Shown in pieces: positions 24,001 through 37,139 of a stretch of 64,000 bases of DNA. Numbering within the stretch: the stretch's first letter is position 1; each line of letters opens with the position of its first letter. Position numbers and translations under genes: made by a program. Source of the stretch: Acheta domesticus (Eukaryota > Arthropoda > Insecta > Orthoptera > Gryllidae); NCBI GenBank assembly GCA_031308135.1, contig JAHLJT010000631.1:224387654-224451653 (forward strand), given 5' to 3'. The notes below the pieces were generated by a model. The model saw only the letters and a program-made list of their open reading frames with translations. It made no database searches and had not been told where the DNA came from.

Positions 24001-27000
24001 GTAAACCAATACTGTCCAATTTTATTTTTATTACCGATGGAGTCTGTACAGACTGATAAATTCTAAATACAGTATGAACAAGTTGGATGATGCAAGATGA
24101 CGGCGTAGGATACGGATCGACATGGACATTTGATACGGAATGGGAATGGAATGACACATCTCAAGATTGAAAGTATCGGGTTTAAAGGATAAAAACTACT
24201 AGCCGATTTGAGGATGACGTTTACCAAGTATAATGCACGTTTGATCGTATCAATTTTCACAAACCGTACAATTCGAAATACGATACGTTTGGACTGTAAG
24301 CTATGAGATTCATTTCGAAGAAATCTATTTTCGGTATACTGGACTCTTGTGTAATATACAGGATGAGTCACGTAACTTTAGTACGTACTGTAACTGAAGT
24401 TATTGCAATGCAGTCTTAACGAAAGTTCATGAAGAAATGGGCCTAATTGATATTTGTATTCATTTCTATTTGATCACTTGTATTTTACGAGATATTTGGG
24501 ATAACTTTGTTGTTTTATTTCAAATGGAACTACATAATTTTTCAATCTTTCATGTCGAGCGTAAAAATGCGAATTCAATAACATACATATTGTCATATGT
24601 TACATAAGCATTTTTTTAGTACTTTTGATTTTTTTTGCGAGTAGTGGGACGAATATTTTGAATGTAACATTCCGGCACACAAGGTCACGCTGCCTCCTAG
24701 TTAATTGGACTATAAATAGGAATTCAAGGGATTGCTTTATAGTTAATAAGAGGAAAAGTAGGAGATATTCATTTTAAAGGAAATATTTTTGGTTGTGATT
24801 TTTGACTGTCGATCTTAATTTGACAATTATTATACCAAGTAACAAGAATATTTAAATCACCTGGTCGAAATAATTTATAAACTATAAGAAGTAAATAAAG
24901 ATGGGTCATGCGCGATAGCGATTCTCTCAGCTTGAAGAGCTGTAATTCCCACGGCAAGGTATCCTTAGGAGGTTGCCGGAACAAACGAAAGGAAGTCCTT
25001 CACATGCACGTGCAACGAATTACAATTCCGCTGAATAAGTAACAACAACAAGTACTTTGTCCAAAATACAATTATTAACTCAGTACTTGCTGCTCAGTAC
25101 TGTACTCAGTTGTGATAACCCCATACATACTCAACACAACATACTCAATTCTATACTCAAATGCAAATGATAATACTAGCAAGAAATATTCAAAATCAGA
25201 GTGTTAGGGGCATACAGGCAACCCACACAGGATATACACATGAGCGTCCAATGGATTGCCTACATATTGTAGCGTTACAATATTTTCAAGGAACCGCCTT
25301 AATAATAATAATATTCAATATTTATTGAAGTTTTGGTCCATGGCCAAGATTCAGTTGAGTTGTAACTCCATACATACGTCAGTATTAAGGTGTATTAATG
25401 CTTTTCTAAAGATGTGTAAGACTGGTGGAGGTAGCAAAGAGATCCACGCAACTATGTAATCGAAAATCGATATCTCTGGATGTTCGGACAAGCAACCTGT
25501 TCATTATAATTTATTTATTTATATATGTGCATCTCATTATATACGCTAAGCTATTTGTACAATTATTTTTAATATGTATTTCATTCGTAATTACGAAATG
25601 CTTTCAGTTCATATGAGCCTATAATTCCTAAAAAAAAAAAAACGCAACGGCGCGATCGCCCGATCACGCGCTGCTCACAGATATAAGCCGTTGGAATGTT
25701 CCAAACCATTTGCTACTTCATAAATTCGATTGCACAATATATGCCATAAATCTCAACTCAAAATGCTTTATTAACACACAATCTATTAATCTGTTTTTTG
25801 CAATCTGCTTGATTTCAATCTAAACAATTATATCCAGCCGCATCGGATTGGTTGAGCGCACTGTAAGCGCGCCAAATACAACCCACACTGCTGCTGGCAA
25901 TTCACGCCGGCAGGCAGTCGAGCCAAAAGCCTTTGTCACGTGCGAACGTGCAGACGTACGATGCTCGGCTCCTTCCGTTATTTTCTGCATTACTATCTTA
26001 AATGCACGAATGCAAGTTTTCTTTCCTACAAAGTACTAATCTGTGCAGTGAGTTTAAAGTGTACTGTAACCAGTTCTGCCAGTCTAATTGTGCATTATGA
26101 ACGTATTACGTAACAACTTTCTACTTCTCACCTGCGATGGCAAGTATAATTTTATTGCTCGCTGCTTCTGTGCTACGTATTGTTACAACATTCAATTGCA
26201 TGTACAGAGCTGACTTTCAATCAAACATTCTTACGCTATGGGTGAGTGAATTCAATTATAAATAGTTTCTAAACTGCCACTCTGCGTATTGCAATCTTGT
26301 GCAATCCTCACCGACTACTGTGTTCGATACACGAGTGCATTCGGCTTGTGCGGGCTTCAAACTGTACACGTGCTGCCAACTGTGCATCTCAAACTGCAGT
26401 TCTACTCCAGAAATATTACCTGTGTGATTCTGTGCAGGTGGTAACATTCTCAATCTTGACCGTTACCGACTATTAACCAGCGGTCGAACTTGTTTGTGCT
26501 TCATCTTTGTCACTTATGACGATGCACATACCATCGACGTAATGTATTGTGTTATTTTTGTGTATTTCTTTCAGCGTCATCCTTATAATTAAATGTTTTC
26601 AACAATCAATATCTATTGCCCCCTTTTGTAGATGTTCAGTAATTTAATACATACTTTAACTTCATGTATTTACTGATTATTTCTGAGTGATAGTGACAGC
26701 ATTTGAGCAATTCATTTTCAGGAACGCGAACCTAGTGGCTTGCTCAAAATCCACTAGTGGTCCTCCAAGGTAAATTGAGTTTCCAGACGATGTCAGAGTG
26801 GTGTATCAAATGGGTCACACCCTAATTGATTCACAGTCTACTAATTACAAACAAATCTTTTCAACACTGGATAAATGGATGAATGAGTTACTCATAACTG
26901 TCAGATTTTGATCGGAAACGTGGAAAATATAGCAGGAGTGAGATATAGTTGTGCCGTTCATTAAGATGTTTTAATTTGGGGGAGAGGTACTTTGCATTAA

Positions 27001-30000
27001 GCCACTTTGGCATTTTCAACATTTACTGGGAAATGACTGCAATTGTTTTCTTTAAACATTTTGTTCGAATAAAAAAAAGTGCATTTTTGAAGATAGTATA
27101 GCTCCGATTTTCATTAAAACTCCTCAAATATTCAAAATATAAAAAGTTTAAATTTACTTTCGAACCTGCCCTACTCCTTCATTATTAATACTAGAGGCTT
27201 GTTTCTTATTGCAATTTATTATTCAATTTGAAACATTAAGTGATGTCATGCACTTCTAAGAAAATTATGGGTAGTTCAGTAATACCTGGTATTAAAAGGA
27301 GGGAAATGTTTGGTATGCCGCGCATTCCCAATATATTAACGGTATTAAACAAATCCAGAAATGTTCCCCAGCCCCAAAACTTTTCCTTATAATAAAACAG
27401 GAACACATTTTTGCAAACGGTCATTGAAAGTAAGTATACACGCTGGGGAAAAATTTAATGTCAGGGTAAAGTGACACATATCTTTGTTGCGCAAAAAATC
27501 AAATATGGAAAAAAGAACTGCAATCAAAACTTGCTTGGACTGGTGCAAAATGCATGGTGACAGATGGTTTATTATTATTGAAATGCATTAAACATCAAAT
27601 GCAGAAAACTTCGTTGCGCAGGTGGGGTGGGTGGAGTAAAGAATGAAAATTAGGAGAAAAAATGAATAAGATCATTGCTCAAAATAATATTACTTGATTT
27701 TGCAGAGGAAAAGTTGATACTGTCTTACTCAGTTAATCCCTTTAAATCTCTATCAACGAGGACTTTCAACACTTGGGGGTAGCTGTTATCACTCGCCGCA
27801 GTTAAACCTCCACTGGGGTCAAGCAAATTCATCTATTTAAAAAAGTCGGTACCGCACGGAGTGCAGAAGGAAAAAAACTCGGTAGCTAAAAGGTTAAGTA
27901 CCTGCATCTGGATTCTCAAATCTTAATCTGCCAGCGTCTTCCGTAGAATAGATTTCCAGGCGGGAATTTGAGAGCTGGTCGAAGTTGTTGATTTCGGCTT
28001 GATGCTCTGGATCTGTCATCAAAGTGTACAGACGACCCTAAAATGAAACAAAATAATGTCCCTTTAAAGAAACTGTCTTCGTGTTTTCTCTCAAATTTTG
28101 ACTACAATTTTTTCTCATTATCTTATTGTGCCAGGTTTGGTCTTTGTTGATACTTGTTCATGAATTGATCCTGATTCTTAGTTCCTCGTATGCAGTGAAT
28201 ATATAAATGAATAATTTACATGATGATTGCACTGCATTTTAAGTGTTTCACAAAGCATTTTCTCGAAAATTGCTGTTCTTTATTCTTTGATATCTTGTAC
28301 CAATGGATCAAAGTGTGCAAAAAATCTAAAGGTCCCGTTTCTATTAGAAACTTTGAAATGTGAAATATTACATTTTCGGACTCTTTATTCGTTTTACCCG
28401 TAGTCAGAAATAAAAAATCTGTGTACAATTTATTTTCAATAACATTTTATTACATTTATATTATATTATATATAAATTATATTTAATACTAATTTTCGAA
28501 GAATCAAAAACTATAGAGTAACTTCAAAAGTTTTTTCTAACAATCATGTTAGTAGTCCGCGAAATTTTAAATTACAAATTTACTGGTTCCCAATATTTAA
28601 AAGGATCCTAATTGCTGCTTTAACCGACTGAGCTATGGAATCAAACGTCATATTCTTGACAAAATAAGTTACACTAGCGTACCCGTGCGAGAACTCTCGC
28701 ATGTTAAATCCCACCCTTTCCCTACTCATTTGTCTATCCTTTCCATAGAGAAGGAGAGGGAAGAAGAGGAACTACTAATGTACTTACAGAATATCAAACA
28801 AAATTACAATGCAATTGATGTTTGAAACAAATTTTCAATTAAAGTTTATTCAACATTACAGAGAGATGGTATTGGAACAATTCATACTTCTTTAAAAACA
28901 ACATTTGAAGAAATGTTTCAATCTTCCTTGAGAGTTAACTTTTCGCTTTCCTTGATAGTCAAATAATAGAAAAGGTTTTTACTCTTGAGAAAGCCAAGTA
29001 AAGTAGTGAGAAAATACCGGATCGGGCAAGAACAGATCTATTCATTGCAATATTATTTAACATTCCTTGATTTGTTATGAAGAACCGAGCGGGTTTTGGA
29101 GAGTCAGGGTGCCAGCTTGCTGGGGTGAGAAAATTGAAAAATTATTTGTATACTAAAAAGTATTGAATTATTTTCTGCGTCCTTACGTCCCCCAAGAAAA
29201 ACAATTCCGAGCCAAAAAATAATCAAACTAATGTTTTCACCTTTGAGTACTAAATACCATTTGTTAGCATTAGAAACAATTTAGTAGGCATTAGTAAGCC
29301 CACTTCGGTACATGAGAATGTTGCTCAAACGATGTTTGCATTTTTAGTATCTTAACGAACCGATACCTTGTTTACTATCAAACAGTGTTTTATTTACAAT
29401 ATGAGTTTGCAGCTGGGAGTTGGTGTACATACTTCCAGACACCGCCAATATTTAAATCGTGCGTTTGGACTGCGATCGTTGGCAGTTGTCGTTGTCGAAT
29501 AACTTGCACTATTCTTTCTATAATTTTAAATTTAGTTGTTTTTTAATTGATTCACATAGTATTGTAGGCTAGCGCGTTTTGATTTTTGTTTTCCATTTAT
29601 TTCAAGCTATTTTACTTTAGCTACTTTCAAAAGTTTGTTCTTTGTGTTGAGCCATAGCACAAGTTTTCCCTCACCACCTTTGCGTACCCGTGCGAGAACT
29701 CTCGCATGTTAGACCCCACACTCATCCCTATCCTTCTATTTTCATTCTAAGAGGGAAAGTAGTTAACGAAACGTGTTTATTTTTTTAAATCTATAAAGGT
29801 AACTTGCAATGTACTAACACAATTACAAATAAAAATAAGAACAATGGAATTAATGTGTAAAAGAAATTTTCAATAAATATTTATTCAATATCATGGGGAA
29901 TTTGTTTGGAATAATTCCCAACACTTACTTAAAGATATTTGAAGTAATCGTCTCGTGTATTATTTCAGTAGTATACCTTTCCTTTGCGGCTCTCACACGC

Positions 30001-33000
30001 TACCAATCTTTATAAATGAGGTCTCTAAAGAAAGATAATTTCACTGAGACTTGACGAATTGCACTTTGACTTTAAAAATATGAAGGATTTGTTAAACAAA
30101 ATGCATCTAAATATTCAAGTTAAATGCAACCAGCAACACTTGCCAAAGTTTTCGTCAAATAATTCCAAAACATAGCGTTTAGGGCCTTAAAAACTAAAAC
30201 TTATTTTATACCATAAACGTATTTTACGAAATATACCGAATATAATATACCGAAACGTATTTTACACCATAATCTATAAGATGAGACATTTCTCGACATG
30301 CAATTAAATTTTCGGTTCCGCGCTTTAACACTATCAAGGCCACCTCAATATTTCAGCCCTTGATGCTGGTAGCCATTTTTGTGACGACAGGCTTAGAAGG
30401 CTTAGATTCCTCGATCTTATATTTGCGCTTTCTGTATACACCGTGGTTTGTGCAGTCTGATTAGGTTTATTTGCACAATCATTAATTCAAGATTTGCTCT
30501 CCAGCAACAACTAGAAGTACTATTATAGTTGCTTGATATCTATGAAGATGTCTCTTAGGCGTATAGTCTTGTGCGTATATTCAATTAATGTTTTGCCGTG
30601 GACTGTATATGCTATGTACTTAATTGTGGAGGGATATGGTTGTACAGTGAAGAGTGAAGACTGTGTTTGTGTTTTACCTGTACCAATACTTTCGCTATCA
30701 TTCGATGAAATTTTCAAGTCAGCGGGTTCAGACACGTAGCTTTCTCAAAACTAAAAAGGTAATATTTTTGTGACTATCACTAAAAGCTAAAAACTGACAA
30801 AGAATATTGAATAATTACTTCAAATGTCTTTAAGGAAGTGTTGAGAATTGTTCCAAGAAAATTCTCCATGATATTGAATAAATATTTATTGAAAATTTCT
30901 TTCAAACATCAATTGCATTGTTTTTTATTTTTATTTGTTATTGTGTTGGTACACTGAAAGTTACCTTTATAGATTTTTAAACAAATAAACACATTTCGTT
31001 AACTACTTTCCCTCTAAGAATGGAAATAGAAGGATAGGGATTAGTGTGGGGTCTAACATGCGAGAGTTCTCGCACTGGTACGCGGAGGTAGTGGGGGAAA
31101 ACTTGTACTATGGCACAACACAAAGAACAAACTTTTGAAAGTAGCTAAAGTAAAATAGCTTGAAATGAATGAAAAACAAAAGTCAAAACGCGCTAGCCTA
31201 CAATACTACGTGAATTAATTAAAAAACAACTAAATTTAAAATTATAGAAAGAATCGCACAAGTCACTCGACAACTGCCAACGATCGCAGTCCAAACGCAC
31301 GATTTAAATTCTGGCGGTATCTGAAATTATGTACATCAACGCCCAGCGGAAAACTCATATTGTAAATAATACACTTTTTGATATTAATCTCAAAGTGTCG
31401 TTTCATTAAGATATTCCATAAGCAAACATCGTTTGAGCAACATTCTCATGTACCGAAGTGCAGTCTAGGCCTACTAAATTGTTTCTAAAGGCAACAAATG
31501 GTATTTAGTACTCAAAGGTGAAAATGTTAGTATGATTATCTTTTGGCTGAGAATTGCTTTTCTTGGGTACGCAAGAACGCAGAAAATAATCCAATACTTT
31601 TTAGTATACAAATACTTTTTCAAGTTTCGCACCCCAGCAAGCTGGCACCCTCACTCTCCAAAACCCCCTCGGTTCCTCATAACAAATCAAGGAATGTTAA
31701 ATAATATTGCAAAGAGTAGGGTTGTACTTGCCCGATCCGGTATTTTCGAACTACTTTACTTGGCTTTCTCAAGAGTAAAAACCTTTTCTATTATTTGACT
31801 ATCAAGGAAAGCGAAAAGTTAACTCTCAAGGAAGATTGAAACATTTCTTCAAATGTTATTTTTAAAGAAGTATGAATTGTTCCAATACCATCTCTCTGTA
31901 ATGTTGAATAAACTTTAATTGAAAATTTGTTTCAAACATCAATTGCATTGTAATTTTGTTTGATATTCTGTAAGTACATTAGTAGTTCCTCTTCTTCCCT
32001 CTCCTTCTCTATGGAAAGGATAGACAAATGGGTAGGGAAAGGGTGGGATTTAACATGCAAGAGTTCTCGCACGGGTACGCTAGTTATTCAATATTCTTTG
32101 TCAATTAGGTTTTGGTTTTTCGTGATAGACACAAAAATATTAGCTTTTTACTTTTGAGAAAGCTTCGTGTCTGAACCCGTTGACTTGAAAATTTCATCGA
32201 ATGATAACGAAAATATTGGCACAGGTAAAACACAAACACAGTCTTCACTCAACATCCACATCCCTCCACAATTAAGTACACAGTACTTATAGACCGTGAA
32301 AAAACGTTAATTGAATAGTTTCACTACACGCATAAGAAACAATCTTCATAGGTATAGGTATCAAGCAACTATAATGGTACTTCTAGTTGTTGGTGGAGAG
32401 CAAATCTTGAATTAATGATTATGCAAATAAACCTCGTCAGACTGCACAAATTACGGTGTTAACAGAAAGCGTAAATAAAGATTGTCGAATCTAAGCCTTC
32501 TAAGCGTGTCGCCTCAAAAATTGCTACCAGCAGGAAGGACTGAAATATTGAGGTGGCCTTGATAGTAGTGAAGCATGGAACCGAAATATTAATTGAATGG
32601 ATCGAAGAATGTCTCATCTTGTAGATTATGGTGTGAAAAAGGTTTCTTTGAGGCCTTTGTCCTCAAAATTTTACATTTTAAGGCTCTAAAACGCTTTGTT
32701 TATGAGTTATTTGACGATATAAGTTGGCATGTGATGCGGGTTGCATTTTACATGAATATTTCGATGAGTTTTTTTTAAAGAAATCAGCCATATTTTTGAA
32801 GTCAAAATGGAATTCGTCAAGTCTCCGTGAAATTCTCTTTCTTTATAACCCTCATTTATAAAGACTGGTTACGTGTGAGAGCCGGAACCCAAAGGTATAC
32901 TACTGAAATAATACAGGAGACGATAATAAAAATTTATAACAAGTAGTCAAGTGTCACTCTTGCTCCTCTTCATGAGTAGGTCTCGGATGTTTATGACCTA

Positions 33001-36000
33001 AAAATGTTAGAAATATGCAAGCACTCGTGACTTAAAAAAATATGAAAATATAACTTAAAATTTTTTTGAGTGCATTTTCGAAACCTTCATAATCTTTCTG
33101 CTGTTGAAATAACCATTATATTAAAAATGTACTTTTAAACTCGAGCGCATTCACAATTCATACCTTTCCTTCTTTTGGAGCTCCGCGAAGACAATTCTAC
33201 TGGCTAAAATTATTAAATCAATTTTATAGAAGCGGTTGACCTTGGCACAAAACCTAACAAAATTAAACAAACTCTTCCTTCGCATCTGGTGCTTTCTACG
33301 CTTTCTTTTTCTGCTATATAACTTACCCTCCTAATTCACATACCTCTAAAGGCAGACAATTATATACAACAAAAATATTGTAAGAAATTAGATAACAATT
33401 AGAAGATATGACAAATCTCTTTGAGACGACTGCAGGCAACAATGCGAAAATGGAATGAAAACGATAAAAAATACGACAAAAAATACGAAAAGTCGTGAAA
33501 AAATGACCGTAATATGAAAAATTAACAGAAAATGACGAAAGGGTAAAAAAGCCAAAAATATCACTTTATATGACACATGAAAATTGTAAAATTTTAGTCA
33601 TTGTAGATAAAATCATGCTTATCTTACATATTCCGTGGAAGTAAAGCAAAGAAAAAAATATATGACATGCCATAAACACCCGGGCCACAGTATAACCAGT
33701 ATGTTCACTTGCTCTAAAATCTAGTTTTGCGCTGGGTAGACCCTTGGCCATGTTCTTGGTTGTCAGCCAATAGAATTTCAGCAGATACATTCGGATACAA
33801 TACACTGTGTGATATGAGAACTGACATTCTCAAAGAAGCTTACGAGTTGCTTATACGACAATTAACATGGTTATGATTGCCTTTTCTGTCTCAATTTTAT
33901 CGCACGCGAAAAAAAAGGAAATTTCTAGACTAAGTGGAATGGCGAAAAAAGCGTGGGGGACATCCGTGCATAAAATGCCATTGTTACTTGTTACTAAAAA
34001 TGTGGCAACTAGAATCTGTTGAGTTTAGTGCTTGTGTATTAGTGCTTGTATATTTCCTTCAGGTCGTATTATCTGCTCTGATAAAAATGACTTCGAAACG
34101 TGGTTATTTGTCTTGTGCTATAAAGACATGCAAAACAAATTCCAAAAACTGTGAGTTTAGTTTCCTCCGATTTCCAAAAGATGTGGAGAGGTAAGTGTAT
34201 GTTTTTAATTTGTTTTAGAGGACGTGGAATTTGAATAAAATGGATAGAATAATAAAATGATTTGAACTAGTGAATCAGATAAATGTAAGAAAATAATTTT
34301 AAAAGTAGTAATTATGTATTTCGCGCGCTGGGTCTGATACCAAGAACATGGCGGACATCACGTGATGGGAAAAACTTTTTCAATGGGATTTGCCGCGAGT
34401 GAACATACTGGTTACCACGAAGTCTACAATGAGGAGACTCAACTCCGGTGTTGGAGGCATGGTGGGGGGTATGTACGAAAAACGTCGGCAGCTATTTGAA
34501 AAATAATACAAAATAAACCGAGTCCCTTCGCCTTCAGCGACATCACGCGGCGAAAAAAGGAACTTATCTCGGCTTTTCTCGGCCACCAATCGTCAAAATT
34601 CGTTTGGTCCAAGTGGCGCCCACGAAGTCTACAACCAAGCGGAGTGTGGATGTGCTTAACAGAAGACAATAAGTTCAAAAGGAAGTAGTAAGTAGTAAAT
34701 AATTTTGTAGAAAAATATGTTTGAATTAAATTTTGTATACGATGCTTTGCTGCCATTGGCTGTTTTGAAAGCCTTCGTAGTTCTTTCAATTGCCACGTGA
34801 GGTCGCTAAAGGCGAAGGGACTCGGTTTTTTTGGTATTATTTTTCAAGTAGCTGCCGACGTTTTTCGTACATACCCCCACCACCGGAGTTGAGTCTCCTC
34901 GTTGTAGACTTCGTGCTGGTTACACTGTGCCCGGGCCCTATTCACCAGTGGCGTAGCGTGACTCACACGTTTGGGGATGCTCAACAATAACACACAAAAT
35001 GTCACTATCAACTACTTCGTCTAACAGGCGAACTCAACACAAGGCAGATACACTGGGACTACTTCCACGATCTCGATTGCTTACGACGGTGTAGGCGCTT
35101 CCCACAAAATCCTCACAACAGTCAGGGCTGCCGATGTCTTGAAAGCAAATTATACAATGGCTCAGCTTTAATTCTTATACGCGAATGTCAATAAGACCAT
35201 TTGTTAATTTATACATTGCAGACTTAAATACTATGTATTCTATTTAAGAGATAATACAATTTCTTGGATATTAATTAAGAAATAGTAGTCAGGCACTATT
35301 TCTACAGTTTGTACCCATGACCAAGCGGGGACTCCCGAGTGAGAGAGAGAAAGATAATTTACTGAACGCCTGAAGTGTGCTGCGCTCTCGTGCACAAACG
35401 AGCTTCTTTCCGCAGTAGACGCTAGCGTAAAGCAATCGGGTTTCTCTGGGCCAGGGGTGAAGAGGGGAGAGGGGGACCTCGCCATCTGCGCATGCGTCAT
35501 GGCTCGTCGCAATCTGGCGGCAGACGCTGAAGTATTTTAGCTTCCAAGCAATCAGAGGCCAGCTTCAACAGCCCGCCGAATTCAATCATAGGAAATCAAT
35601 TTTAAATTAATACAAAACGTGTTTCGCTCAACAGACCACTTGTAAGATTATCAATACAGTATTTAAGGTTCTTATATACGGGGATGCTCAGCATCTCAGC
35701 GTCCCCTGACGCTACGCCACTGCTATTCACCTGGTAGGCGTTGACGACGACGACGGCGGAGGCGAGCAGCGCGCCGGCCAGCTGCAGGCGCTGCGGCGCT
35801 GCGCGCACGCGCTCCTGCGGCGGGCCGCCGCACGAGGAGAAGGCGCGCAGCGCGGCGGCGGCGCTGGCGGCCAGCGACTCGCCCGCCACCGCGCGCCACG
35901 CCAGCGCATACCCCAACACGGCGGCCGCCAGCGCCACCCACACGCCCGCGGGGAAGGCGCGCAGCGGCAGCGACCACGCGGGCATCAGCGGCGCGCGCGG

Positions 36001-37101
36001 CACCACCACCAGCAGCTTCTGCGACTGCGCGCTGCCGCTGACGATGTCGTACATCGCGGTCGTCTCCCCCCAGAAGGAAAACGACCCGGCGTAGAACTCG
36101 ATTCGGCCGTCGCTCATGAGATTGAAGCGGTTAACCGCCGTGAAGGTGCTACTGTTGTATGTTGAATTCGACGCGTTGTTGGCCTAGAGACACAGGAACG
36201 ACGCTGGTAAGGAAATTGTAGTGTGTGAGCGCGAGTTGCTCGCATTTTGATGTAGAATGGCCTTATGACGACGGCGTCAAAACGTAGTGTACAGTAATCC
36301 TTCAACATTCGCGAGTGTTGGGTTTCCAAAAAGCATCGCGAATGTCAAATCCGCGAATGTTTAATCTATCTTTTAATGAAGAAAGGTGGCTTAGGTTCCT
36401 GAAAATTGAAAAACCGTTTAAAAAAGAAACAAAAAATATCCGACAAACGATTCCAGTAGAACTGAGCAGAAGATGAGCACTGAGCACACTGAGCAGAAGA
36501 TGAGAACTGAGCACTATAAGACTAGCAGAATTCACAATTAATATCCCAAAGAAAAGAAATAAAACAATTTTTGAAACTTATTTCCAAGTTGAAAGTGATT
36601 GGATATAGAATTTTGTTATTTTTTTGTTTCTTTATTCTAAAATCCAAGTATGGAAAAGTTGCTGTTTCTATTTCTCTCATAAATTGCGAAGTCATTTCCA
36701 CGTTCGGATCACATTCGAATGCCCTTTCCACCAGAACTTGTTTAAGTTTTTAGAACGTCATTATCCATTTTGATATTGAAGTTGCTCCAGGACGCTGTTT
36801 CGCTTCCGTTACTTCATTACGTTCGAGAAGATTTTCTTCGCTGATGATATCCCAAAGCTCCTCTTCAGTGAGATTATTATAATGTGAGTTCCCCAGATTC
36901 TGAATGGATTTTCTGTTTTTGTGGCCAAAACCCTTTCCTCAAACTTCTTGCAACTGAATTGAATTAGTTTACAGTTGTGTTATTCTATTAATGTGAATAG
37001 ACATTCCATCTTCGACATTTTTGCAGGATGTGATACTTTGAGCTCCGAGTTCTTTTCCCAACTGACGCTGATAAAGGAAATAAAATGTTATCGCTTTCAA
37101 A

Positions 37102-37139
<38 letters not shown>

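Noticed and set aside
28216..28428. Extra IR exon upstream of exon 6
   Set aside because: No IR motif; exon 5 and exon 6 already join perfectly at NAYQ/GRL.
33388..33576. Phe-rich minus ORF that could be a small membrane protein
   Set aside because: AT-rich chance frame with no start context or conserved motif.
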